Shown one piece after another: positions 1 through 5,478 of a DNA stretch of 7,827 nt; positions within the stretch are counted from its first letter, which is position 1, and each line of letters begins with the position of its first letter. The position numbers and the translations under genes were made by a program. This DNA comes from UM-FILTER-42-14 sp964586055 (lineage in GTDB: Bacteria; Patescibacteriota; Microgenomatia; UBA1400; PJMF01): contig CAZPFX010000026.1 of assembly GCA_964586055.1 (NCBI GenBank), positions 1 to 7,827 of the forward strand, read 5' to 3'. The notes below the pieces were generated by a model. The model saw nothing but the letters and a program-made list of their open reading frames with translations. It ran no database searches and was not told where the DNA came from.

Positions 1-1
1 A

Positions 2-868
2 TATGTTCTGCTTAATAATTCGAATCCTGACTTTATGGTATTAGACATTTCTGATCCAGCTCTGCCTTCGCAGCTTGGTACCATCGACATCTCAGGCCAG
101 CCAAACGACCTAGTAGTCGTTGGGAATTACGCCTACATCGCATCAAGCTCAAAAAATGAGGAGTTGCAAGTTGTCGACGTTAGCAGTCCAAACACCTTAT
201 CAATTGTTGGTAGTTTTGATTTCACAAAAAATAGAATCGTCAATGGCATTGCAGCTAGCGGCAACTATACGTATCTTGTCTGTTCAAACGATAAAAAGAA
301 CGATGAATTTTTCGTCATGGATATTTCTTCTCCGACATCTCCGAGTCAGACTGGATCGCTAGATCTGGGAGACACGGGAAATGCAGTCGCAATAGACGGG
401 GCCTTTGCCTATGTCGCCTCTGATGGAAATGGTCAAGAACTTCAAGTGATCTCCGTTGGTACTTCTAACGCCCCCTCACTTTCTAGTTCATTAGATTTGT
501 CTGGAAATGCCAATGGCATAAGCATAGACGCCGCTGGTGGCATAGCCTTAGTAGGTCGAGACAATGGTGAAGTAGCAATTGTTGACATAAATAGTCCGGC
601 AAATCCTTCGTTAATCAGCACCTTCGATGCGGGTGGATCTGTGTATGACCTCAGATATGATCCAACAAGTAAACTGGCATTTTTGGCAACCTCAAACAAT
701 AGCTCTGAATTCCAAGTAATTGACTTAGCAGATCCATCTTCGCCGGTCATCTTAGGTTCTCTAGACCTGGGAGCGAATCTACAAGGCATCGATTTTGATC
801 AAGCTTTAAATAGAGTGGGAGCAGTAGGATCTGACAATGGAGCTGAATTTTTAATAGTGAACCCTGGA
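2..868 (+). repeat. Tandem protein repeats (about 138 bp per unit) encoding propeller blades
   Basis: Units start near 128, 266, 404, 542, 674 and 812, with a partial unit before 128. Their spacing is 46, 46, 46, 44 and 46 codons. Conservation is at protein level (hydrophobic strand, V[IVM]D, S/DP turn, SLDL strand). The DNA copies are strongly diverged, so this is an old internal duplication rather than a recent DNA repeat. The last unit is cut short at about 19 residues, as expected if the final blade is completed by a strand from the N-terminus. Confidence 0.75.
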
Positions 869-871
869 TGA
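2..871 (+). CDS. LVIVD-like repeat beta-propeller protein, 5' end outside the window
   Basis: The reading frame is open from base 2, and the residues before the first ATG (position 35), YVLLNNSNPDF, continue the repeat pattern. That ATG is therefore internal and the gene begins before the window. Nearly the whole visible protein is repeats of about 46 residues. Each begins with an aromatic/hydrophobic strand (YAYIAS, YTYLVC, FAYVAS, LAFLAT), then an E-[LF]-x-V-[IVM]-D strand, then a turn such as DISSP, DVSSP or DINSP, and a strand ending GSLDL or similar. This matches LVIVD-type repeats that fold as beta-propeller blades; six full or nearly full units plus a partial last one suit a seven-bladed propeller. 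Such domains are usually extracytoplasmic and bind ligands or proteins. Its TGA overlaps the ATG of the next pilin-like gene (ATGA), so it is probably translationally coupled to it. A pilus-associated surface or tip role, analogous to PilY1, is inference only. The unseen N-terminus could carry a prepilin or secretion signal. Confidence 0.85.
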   Translation, partial: YVLLNNSNPDFMVLDISDPALPSQLGTIDISGQPNDLVVVGNYAYIASSSKNEELQVVDVSSPNTLSIVGSFDFTKNRIVNGIAASGNYTYLVCSNDKKNDEFFVMDISSPTSPSQTGSLDLGDTGNAVAIDGAFAYVASDGNGQELQVISVGTSNAPSLSSSLDLSGNANGISIDAAGGIALVGRDNGEVAIVDINSPANPSLISTFDAGGSVYDLRYDPTSKLAFLATSNNSSEFQVIDLADPSSPVILGSLDLGANLQGIDFDQALNRVGAVGSDNGAEFLIVNPG

Positions 872-1389
872 ACCAACCAATAACAAATACTAGCGAATCT
901 GGATTCACACTCATTGAGTTAATTTTATATATTGGTATTTTCAGTATTTTTATAAGCGGAGCAGTGCTATTTGGCTGGAATATGATTTATAGCCAAGTGA
1001 AGGCGCAAACTCAAAGAGAAGTTTCACAGAATCTCAGACTTATCTCAGAAAAAATCAGTTATGAAGTCCGAGATGCAGACGGGATAAACTCCATAACCAC
1101 TAATTCTATTTCCTTATCAAATGCTGACCCGAGCAGAAATCCCACCACCATAGATACAAGCGCAGGCATGATCAGAATCGGAGCGGGTTCAACTGGAAAC
1201 TGTCCAGCTAGCAACCCTTGTCCAATAAGCAGCAGTCATTTGGCATCTCAAATAACTTTTCAAGATCTGTCATCCTTACCAGAGAGCATTTTCGTAGGCT
1301 ACTCGATAACCGTTGAGTCTACGGGTTCTAGAGAAGAATGGCAGAAGACTCAATCATTTCAAGGCGGGACCGAAGTGAGGAGCAACTAA
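868..1389 (+). CDS. Type IV prepilin-like minor pilin/pseudopilin
   Basis: The protein has 173 residues. It begins with a short hydrophilic leader and a class III signal: prepilin peptidase would cut between G12 and F13, giving a mature end FTLIE with Glu5 (E17), followed by a hydrophobic helix to about residue 40. An amphipathic helix rich in Q, R and E (about 43-70) continues the pilin stalk. The C-terminal globular part is Ser/Thr/Asn-rich and has two cysteines (C112, C118) that could form a small disulfide loop. The start overlaps the previous stop and has no clear Shine-Dalgarno sequence, which fits translational coupling. Length and order (propeller, this pilin, a PilX/GspK-like protein) suggest a GspJ/PilW-type minor pilin at the pilus tip or priming complex. 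The pilin class is certain enough; the GspJ/PilW role is inference. Confidence 0.88.
   Translation: MNQPITNTSESGFTLIELILYIGIFSIFISGAVLFGWNMIYSQVKAQTQREVSQNLRLISEKISYEVRDADGINSITTNSISLSNADPSRNPTTIDTSAGMIRIGAGSTGNCPASNPCPISSSHLASQITFQDLSSLPESIFVGYSITVESTGSREEWQKTQSFQGGTEVRSN
1377..1382 (+). promoter_or_regulatory. Ribosome binding site for the PilX/GspK-like gene
   Basis: GAGGAG lies inside the last codons of the preceding gene, 7 nt before the ATG at 1390. It is the strongest Shine-Dalgarno match in the pilus operon and fixes the start of the next gene. Confidence 0.75.
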
Positions 1390-1776
1390 ATGAAAAATAT
1401 CTCTCAACAATCTGGATATGCGGCAATAGCTACCGTCTTAGTAATTGGAGCTACAATCACGGTCATTGTCATTTCAACCTCGCTGCTCTCAATTTCAGAG
1501 GCTCAGCAGTCACTCGCTGAAAAGAAAGCAAAAGAGAGTCTTTATCTGGCGGAAAGCTGTGTGCAAGAGGCATTATTGCAGATCTACTTGGATGAAACCT
1601 ACAATGGCGGTATAGTGACGTTACCAACGGGAGAATGTACTGTCACGACGGCAAAAAATAATAGCTTGTGGCAAGTGCAGGCAGAGGCTAGCGTACTTGG
1701 ATACTCTAAAAAGATTCAAGTTGAGATTGACCGATCTCCTCCAGCGATTAGCATAGTTAGTTGGAAACAAATTTAA
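1390..1776 (+). CDS. PilX/GspK-like pilus assembly protein lacking Glu5
   Basis: The protein has 128 residues and a short polar head (residues 1-9), a hydrophobic helix at about 10-35, then an Ala/Glu/Lys-rich amphipathic helix with the LAES-C-VQEAL segment (53-62) typical of PilX- and GspK-like minor pilins. If the leader is processed, the cut would be G9|Y10, so mature residue 5 is Ala (A14) rather than Glu. Loss of Glu5 is characteristic of GspK-type initiators that cap the fibre. C57 and C83 could pair as a disulfide between helix and sheet. The tail includes an IDRSPP turn and ends ISIVSWKQI. The start is set by GAGGAG 7 nt upstream, and the ATG directly abuts the previous TAA. It probably works with the preceding pilin in a minor-pilin complex. 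Processing by prepilin peptidase is not assured, because Tyr replaces the usual Phe/Met. Confidence 0.75.
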   Translation: MKNISQQSGYAAIATVLVIGATITVIVISTSLLSISEAQQSLAEKKAKESLYLAESCVQEALLQIYLDETYNGGIVTLPTGECTVTTAKNNSLWQVQAEASVLGYSKKIQVEIDRSPPAISIVSWKQI

Positions 1777-1780
1777 ACAT

Positions 1781-2479
1781 ATGTTTACAAACAAAAAAAC
1801 AATTCTCTTTATCACCCGAGATCAAATCACAGTCACAGTCGTAAATGTAAAAAAGAAAACGGTTGAAAGCTCTATTTACCAAAAAAACTGGGATTCTTCC
1901 AATTTGACGAGTTTAATGGAAGAAATAAAAAAGAAAATTGACCGAAAAGTCGTCCGAGTCTTAGTCAGTGATAGTCTTTGTTATCAGCTAGAAATAAATT
2001 TAGAAAAAGATGTAACTAACGAGAAAGACTTTATAACTGCAGAAATTGAAAAAAGAATTCCAGAGCATCTAGAGAAAGAGGACTGGGACTACAAAATTAT
2101 CACTAAAGAAAAAGATAAAAAAGTCGCAGTAGTTATTGCCTTAGTAAATTCTTTTTGGGGAAATCTGAACAAGGCAATTAATTTTAGTCAGATAAAAGTG
2201 GAGGCCATTGAGTCAGAGACCAGTGCAAGACAGAGAAATGAAGACCCAGTCATTGGCATAGCTCTAAAAAAAGACATGATGGGCGCAGATCGAGAAACTC
2301 TAAACCTGACTCCCAAAGAAATGCTGGATGGAGACTGCGAAGAAAAAGAACTATATGCGAAGCTGGCTAAAAGAAGCAATCTCATTTCAATTATCTTTGG
2401 ATTGATTTTAGGCCTAGCGGCACTTTGCTCAGCCTACTATTTTCTTGTTCTAAACAAGGTTGATCTTTTTTGGAAATAA
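1781..2479 (+). CDS. PilM/GspL-like actin-fold pilus platform protein with one C-terminal membrane segment
   Basis: The protein has 232 residues. Residues 1-165 resemble half of a PilM/GspL actin-like cytoplasmic domain: an ILFITRDQITV opening strand, the VRVLVSDSLCYQLEI strands, a long charged EIEKRIPEHL helix with a DWDYKI strand (about 85-107), and a further beta/alpha unit to 160. An LNLTP motif at 174-178 corresponds to the LNLLP-type motif near the start of PilN, the segment that docks into PilM. A single hydrophobic helix follows (about 201-224), and the protein stops 8 residues later. It therefore looks like a PilM-PilN or GspL fusion cut down to cytoplasmic domain, linker and anchor, with no periplasmic ferredoxin-like domain. 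It starts 4 nt after the previous stop, last in the operon. No PilN/PilO gene follows; the opposite-strand regulator begins within its 3' end. The pilus link is well supported by context; the exact family name is less certain. Confidence 0.7.
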   Translation: MFTNKKTILFITRDQITVTVVNVKKKTVESSIYQKNWDSSNLTSLMEEIKKKIDRKVVRVLVSDSLCYQLEINLEKDVTNEKDFITAEIEKRIPEHLEKEDWDYKIITKEKDKKVAVVIALVNSFWGNLNKAINFSQIKVEAIESETSARQRNEDPVIGIALKKDMMGADRETLNLTPKEMLDGDCEEKELYAKLAKRSNLISIIFGLILGLAALCSAYYFLVLNKVDLFWK

Positions 2480-2836
2480 GACCCGAAGCGTCTCATCAAC
2501 CACTTGGTTAAAGTTAACTGAGGATTTAGTAATGAACTTTAGAGCTCCAAGATCAGCCGCTTTTTTCTGATCACTTTCAGATTGGAGTGAGGTTAATATT
2601 ATTACTGGAATTTTCTCGGTATGCTCACTACCCTTCAGTTCTCTAAGAACCTGAAATCCATCCTTTTTTGGCATGACAATGTCAAGGATGATTACGTCTG
2701 GTTTTTTTTCTTTAGCAAATTCATAAACCTTTTCACCATCTTCAAGACTTAAAATTATGTATCCCATTTGCTCAAACTTGGATTTGTAGACCCGAATTAA
2801 AAATTTGTCGTCTTCGACTAATAATATTGTTACCAT
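2450..2836 (-). CDS. Single-domain response regulator (CheY-like receiver)
   Basis: The protein has 128 residues, all one receiver domain. The acidic pocket is D9/D10 in ILLVEDDK. The phospho-acceptor is D52 in VIILDIVMPKKDG, with the usual M-P-x-x-D-G loop. The switch Thr is T82 in VIILTS, and the conserved Lys is K104 in FITKS. All catalytic residues are present, so it should accept phosphate from a histidine kinase, but there is no DNA-binding or enzymatic output domain and no kinase in the window. It lies 2 nt downstream of the flavin-protein gene on the same strand and is probably cotranscribed with it. Its last 30 nt overlap the 3' end of the convergent pilus gene. Stand-alone receivers near pilus genes (as with PilG/PilH) act by protein contact; control of the pilus machinery here is inference from position only. 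Confidence 0.92.
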   Translation of the reverse strand: MVTILLVEDDKFLIRVYKSKFEQMGYIILSLEDGEKVYEFAKEKKPDVIILDIVMPKKDGFQVLRELKGSEHTEKIPVIILTSLQSESDQKKAADLGALKFITKSSVNFNQVVDETLRVLFPKKINLV

Positions 2837-2838
2837 AA

Positions 2839-3297
2839 CTAGAATCTTAGCTCCGTAAATGGGGCTCTGTCTTTAATAGAAAGCTCAGATAATTTAAGAG
2901 CCCTGAGCCAAGAAATTTTTACCTTAAAAAGTTGATATTCGCCTCTACCAATAGACACCAGCGGTGGCCAAAATTCATCAATTTTAGAAATTGAGTTGGC
3001 AATTTTGTCCATGATCTCATCTTGAAGATCATCTTCTACCAAGGTTGCGTTCCCATCCGCCTGGACCAGCATTGCCAAGTTTTTCCAAACCGAAAAACTG
3101 ATTTTTGGGTTTTTTATTAGCGCATTTGCCTTAAAACTTCCCTTATTAGTCGAAAAGTAGAAAGTGAAATCGTCGTCAACTGCAAACAACAGCACTGAAG
3201 AGAGAGGCTTGTCTCCATTCATCACCGCTATATTCATGACCGGCATCGAGCGAAGGAAAGTCAATATCTCGTTTTTCGACATTTGTGCTGACATCAT
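2839..3297 (-). CDS. Pyridoxamine 5'-phosphate oxidase-like split-barrel flavin protein
   Basis: The protein has 152 residues. The split-barrel pattern of the PNPOx-like family is visible. An N-terminal helix (about 7-17) is followed by strands MNIAVMNGDKPLSS, VLLFAVDDDFTFYFSTN (36-51), a helix carrying GSFKANALIKNP (53-64), then ISFSVW (66-71), MLVQADGNATLVED (76-89), and a late FKVKISWLRALKLS segment (124-138). Members bind FMN or F420 and reduce varied small molecules or sense cofactors; the substrate cannot be read here. The start is uncertain: tandem ATGs at M1/M2 or M6 (first base at 3282) are all possible, none with a good Shine-Dalgarno site. A -10-like CATATT on this strand at 3304-3309 would start transcription almost at M1, allowing a leaderless mRNA. 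It probably forms an operon with the receiver gene 2 nt downstream. Confidence 0.8.
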   Translation of the reverse strand: MMSAQMSKNEILTFLRSMPVMNIAVMNGDKPLSSVLLFAVDDDFTFYFSTNKGSFKANALIKNPKISFSVWKNLAMLVQADGNATLVEDDLQDEIMDKIANSISKIDEFWPPLVSIGRGEYQLFKVKISWLRALKLSELSIKDRAPFTELRF

Positions 3298-3303
3298 GCG
3301 ATA

Positions 3304-3380
3304 AATATGACAGAGATTCTAGGTTCTTGAAAGCTCCAAAATATTTGTAGATTGAAACAAAAATACGGATGTGTCATATT
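3304..3380. repeat. Inverted repeat AATATGACA / TGTCATATT across the divergent promoter region
   Basis: The left arm is 3304-3312 and the right arm 3372-3380, a perfect 9-bp match with 59 nt between. Because the flanking genes diverge, each is preceded by TGTCATATT in its own direction, about 6 nt before the flavin-protein ATG and 32 nt before the pilin ATG. It may be a shared -10-type element or a binding site for a common regulator; the sequence alone does not decide. Confidence 0.45.
3352..3380 (+). promoter_or_regulatory. Candidate sigma-70-type promoter of the major pilin gene
   Basis: TTGAAA (3352-3357) and CATATT (3375-3380) are separated by 17 nt. They match 5 of 6 and 4 of 6 of the vegetative consensus. 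Transcription would begin near 3387, leaving about 26 nt before the ATG at 3413 and lying after the upstream in-frame ATG at 3383, which supports the shorter pilin. The -10 lies in the right arm of a 9-bp inverted repeat. Confidence 0.5.
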
Positions 3381-3402
3381 GAATGCTGTTACTAGTTTTT
3401 CT

Positions 3403-3408
3403 AAGGTG
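3403..3408 (+). promoter_or_regulatory. Ribosome binding site deciding the pilin start
   Basis: AAGGTG lies 4 nt before the ATG at 3413, with its AGG core 6 nt away. No comparable site precedes the upstream ATG at 3383, so this favours the 146-residue prepilin. Confidence 0.6.
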
Positions 3409-3412
3409 CTGC

Positions 3413-3853
3413 ATGAAAAATATTCTCAATAAAACTGCTCAAAAGGGCTTTACCCTAATCGAGCTTCTCATTGTTGTCGCTATTATTGCGATTCTGGCCA
3501 CAGTTGTTTTTGTTGCCCTTGATCCTGTTACGCGCTTTGCTGATGCTAGAAATTCCAGAAGGTGGAGCGATGTCAATAATATTCTAACTGGAGTTCATTC
3601 GTATATCGTCGACAATGATGGATCCCTACCTACTGGCCTGACTGCCAGTCAATCTGCTACTGAAATTGGTTCATGCACCACCTGTGCTAATCTGGCGACA
3701 CCTCTCGCCAAATATTTGAAATCAATGCCTCTCGACCCTTCGGATGGCACAGCCGCAAACACTGGCTACACCATAACTGTAGATGCCAACAACATCATTA
3801 CAGTCACGGCTGCCAATGCTGAACTTTCTACTACTGTTGAAGTGTCTCGCTAA
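3413..3853 (+). CDS. Type IV major pilin-like prepilin
   Basis: The chosen start gives 146 residues beginning MKNILNKTAQKG. An in-frame ATG 10 codons upstream (3383) was rejected because it would put hydrophobic residues (LLLVFLRCC) before a standard basic prepilin leader. In addition, AAGGTG (3403-3408) sits at ribosome-binding distance from 3413, and the likely promoter starts transcription after 3383. Prepilin peptidase would cut G12|F13, giving FTLIE with Glu5 (E17) and a long hydrophobic helix to about residue 36. The following DPVTRFADARNSRRWSDVN stretch is a strongly pilin-like helix, and the globular part has a CTTC pair (C88, C91), a MPLDPSDG turn (105-112) and Thr/Ala-rich strands. 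It probably builds a type IV pilus fibre for adhesion, motility or DNA uptake, using the machinery partly encoded in the operon ending at 2479. It appears to have its own promoter, as expected for an abundant fibre subunit. Major versus minor status is inference. Confidence 0.88.
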   Translation: MKNILNKTAQKGFTLIELLIVVAIIAILATVVFVALDPVTRFADARNSRRWSDVNNILTGVHSYIVDNDGSLPTGLTASQSATEIGSCTTCANLATPLAKYLKSMPLDPSDGTAANTGYTITVDANNIITVTAANAELSTTVEVSR

Positions 3854-3856
3854 AAT

Positions 3857-5320
3857 CTATTTTTCAAGATCTAGAACGTCGTCAATCCGTACCTGGGCCA
3901 CAAACTCGGGTACGTGAGATACTAAAATCATAGCCCCTTCGTAAGCATCCAGAGCCTTAGCAATGATTGGTAAATGGCGGAAATTAATGTGATTGGTTGG
4001 CTCGTCCAATATAAGCAAGCCAGGCTGGAGCAAGGTTAGGCAAGAAAAAGCCACCATCGCTTTTTGACCCTCTGAAAGACTGCCTATTTCTGACTTAAGC
4101 AATTCCGAAGTTAGTAAGAATCCGGACGCTACTGCTCTGAGTCGCGCTTCTGTCATATCAGTTTTTGAATCTGCAAGAGATTTAGACAAAGCCTCATAAG
4201 CCGTCTCCTCAAAATTTAAAGTAGAGAAGTCTTGTCGATAATAACCAACGCGAAGAGAAGGGGGTAAAACAAGTCCTGGGTGGTTACCGCGCGCCATCGA
4301 CTCGATCAAAGTACTTTTACCAATGCCATTGGGACCGATGATTCTTAGGTGGCGACCCTTCATGAGAATAAGATCTGCTTTCTTAGTAACGTGTTCGTGA
4401 TTTTCAATAATTTCATAAGAGGTCAATCTCATGGTGTCGTGAGGCATATCACTCTGAATCGGGATGGTGAAGCGACGAATAGTCTTGTCTTCTTTTCTGA
4501 CCTCGACCTTTTCACTCTCGAGAACTTCAATTTTCTGCCTCATCTTTTTAGCGACATTACGCATCTTTCCACCCTTGTGGGCAAAGAAATTAGCTTTATC
4601 TTTGTTCTCTTGAATTCCGCGGGCCTTCTGGGCATTGAGACGGTTTTCCTTATCAATGCGAATCGTTATCTCTTCAACCACGTCGAGATAATTTCCAGCG
4701 TATTGTTCGATTTTATGTGTATGGCTATCTAAGTAGAGAACACCCTCAGTGAAACAGTTCAGAAAATCAGCATCATGAGAAATAACGATGACGCTTTTTG
4801 GATAAGTCATGAGAAAAGCAGTCAGATGGGCAATGCCAGCTGCATCAAGATTATTGGTTGGCTCATCTAGAAGAAGCAGGTCCGGATTCTGGATCAAGGC
4901 GGCGGCAAGAAGCAAACGCGCCTGCTGACCTCCGGAGAAACCACTAATAGGCTTAGTCTCTGGCACATGAAGATCGACGGCTTTCAACACTCCAGCCATG
5001 CGACGATTTAGTTCATGCGACTCAAGGGGGCAGTACTTTTGGAAAAACTCCGTGATGTCTAACTTCATGTCAGCCGGTGAGATGACTTGATATGAGGTCG
5101 CTATCGTCATCTTCTTATCTACTGAGATCTCACCTCTATCAGGCTGATGTAAGCCTGTCAGGAGCTTGAAAAGGGTACTCTTACCCGCTCCGTTCTGTCC
5201 CATGAGCGCCACCTTCATACCCTTACGAACCGAGAAACTAACTTCGTCAAGAATCGGCCTGTCATGACCAAACATGAAAGAGACCTTCTCGAATCGAATA
5301 ATTGTATCTGTTTTTGCCAT
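3857..5320 (-). CDS. ABC-F family ATPase (ribosome-associated type) with divergent second site
   Basis: The protein has 487 residues, two ABC ATPase domains and no membrane segment, which is the ABC-F layout. Domain 1 has Walker A GQNGAGKST (41-49), signature SGGQQ (129-133), Walker B LLLLDE with catalytic E153, D-loop NNLD and H-switch SHD (181-183). A very basic linker (about 217-290) corresponds to the P-site tRNA-interaction motif. Domain 2 has Walker A GPNGIGKST (329-337), signature LSEGQ (415-419), Walker B LLILDE with E440, and SH at 468-469. ABC-F proteins bind the ribosomal E site and influence peptidyl-tRNA position, easing stalls or protecting from antibiotics. At 487 residues it is short for the family, with little room for a large arm domain. 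In domain 2 the usual D-loop HLD is HIN (444-446). The start ATG has only a weak AGAG upstream, but a perfect TATAAT lies about 33 nt upstream. It is convergent with the pilin gene (3 nt apart). The cellular target is unknown. Confidence 0.92.
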   Translation of the reverse strand: MAKTDTIIRFEKVSFMFGHDRPILDEVSFSVRKGMKVALMGQNGAGKSTLFKLLTGLHQPDRGEISVDKKMTIATSYQVISPADMKLDITEFFQKYCPLESHELNRRMAGVLKAVDLHVPETKPISGFSGGQQARLLLAAALIQNPDLLLLDEPTNNLDAAGIAHLTAFLMTYPKSVIVISHDADFLNCFTEGVLYLDSHTHKIEQYAGNYLDVVEEITIRIDKENRLNAQKARGIQENKDKANFFAHKGGKMRNVAKKMRQKIEVLESEKVEVRKEDKTIRRFTIPIQSDMPHDTMRLTSYEIIENHEHVTKKADLILMKGRHLRIIGPNGIGKSTLIESMARGNHPGLVLPPSLRVGYYRQDFSTLNFEETAYEALSKSLADSKTDMTEARLRAVASGFLLTSELLKSEIGSLSEGQKAMVAFSCLTLLQPGLLILDEPTNHINFRHLPIIAKALDAYEGAMILVSHVPEFVAQVRIDDVLDLEK

Positions 5321-5344
5321 AATTTATCTCTGCCTGTGAGAGTG

Positions 5345-5387
5345 AAGGGAAGATTATACCTTGAATTTGCTAACAAAAGGGAAGATT
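5345..5387. repeat. 11-nt direct repeat AAGGGAAGATT, two copies 32 bp apart
   Basis: Perfect copies lie at 5345-5355 and 5377-5387, about three helical turns apart and so on the same DNA face. One overlaps the ABC-F -10 box and the other its expected -35 position. Operator half-sites for a regulator of the ABC-F gene are a reasonable guess; chance cannot be excluded for 11 nt in a purine-rich stretch. Confidence 0.45.
5353..5358 (-). promoter_or_regulatory. Perfect -10 box (TATAAT) for the ABC-F gene
   Basis: On the minus strand this reads TATAAT and would start transcription near 5346, giving a leader of about 26 nt to the ATG at 5320. No good -35 is present at 16-18 nt; that position holds the second copy of an 11-nt direct repeat instead, so the promoter may need an activator or be controlled there. 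Confidence 0.55.
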
Positions 5388-5399
5388 CCTTGACAAGGA
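5387..5399. promoter_or_regulatory. 13-bp palindrome TCCTTGACAAGGA over a -35 box
   Basis: Perfect 6-bp arms surround a central A. The palindrome contains the perfect -35 hexamer TTGACA of the candidate rightward promoter, a common place for a repressor operator. It is immediately adjacent to the second copy of the 11-nt direct repeat, sharing T5387. Function is inference. Confidence 0.4.
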
Positions 5400-5420
5400 T
5401 AAAAGAGAGTGTCCTATTTT
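5390..5420 (+). promoter_or_regulatory. Candidate promoter for the ATPase/DUF4143 gene pair
   Basis: TTGACA (5390-5395, perfect) is followed after 19 nt by TATTTT (5415-5420, 4 of 6). The spacing is 2 nt longer than ideal. Transcription would begin near 5427 and give a leader of about 100 nt that contains both large inverted repeats. An alternative, TTGCAA (5490-5495) with TACGAT (5514-5519) at 18 nt, would give a nearly leaderless mRNA, which would suit the missing ribosome binding site. I cannot choose between them. Confidence 0.35.
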
Positions 5421-5448
5421 ACTGCGTAGCCCAATTTTTAGAACTTAT

Positions 5449-5478
5449 ATAACATCAAAAGAGCGTTCTTTATGTTAT
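5449..5478. repeat. Inverted repeat / hairpin A upstream of the ATPase gene
   Basis: ATAACAT (5449-5455) pairs with ATGTTAT (5472-5478). Inside it, AAAGA (5458-5462) pairs with TCTTT (5467-5471) around a 4-nt loop GCGT, with a 2-nt bulge (CA) on the left. This makes 12 bp in 30 nt. It is AT-rich and not followed by a T-run, so it is unlikely to be a strong intrinsic terminator. Its right arm is reused in the next inverted repeat. Confidence 0.6.

Noticed and set aside
35..37. ATG at 35 as the start of the propeller gene
   Set aside because: The frame is open to base 2 and the upstream residues continue the repeat pattern, so the gene extends beyond the window.
442..789. 115-codon minus-strand open frame inside the propeller gene
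   Set aside because: It lies wholly opposite a well-supported repeat protein and shows no recognisable domain; it arises from the skewed codon use of the repeats.
4349..4732. 127-codon plus-strand open frame opposite the ABC-F linker
   Set aside because: The ABC-F reading frame is unambiguous here, and the antisense translation has no coherent motif.
5449..5478. Hairpin A as an intrinsic terminator
   Set aside because: The stem is AT-rich, interrupted by a bulge, and not followed by a run of T.
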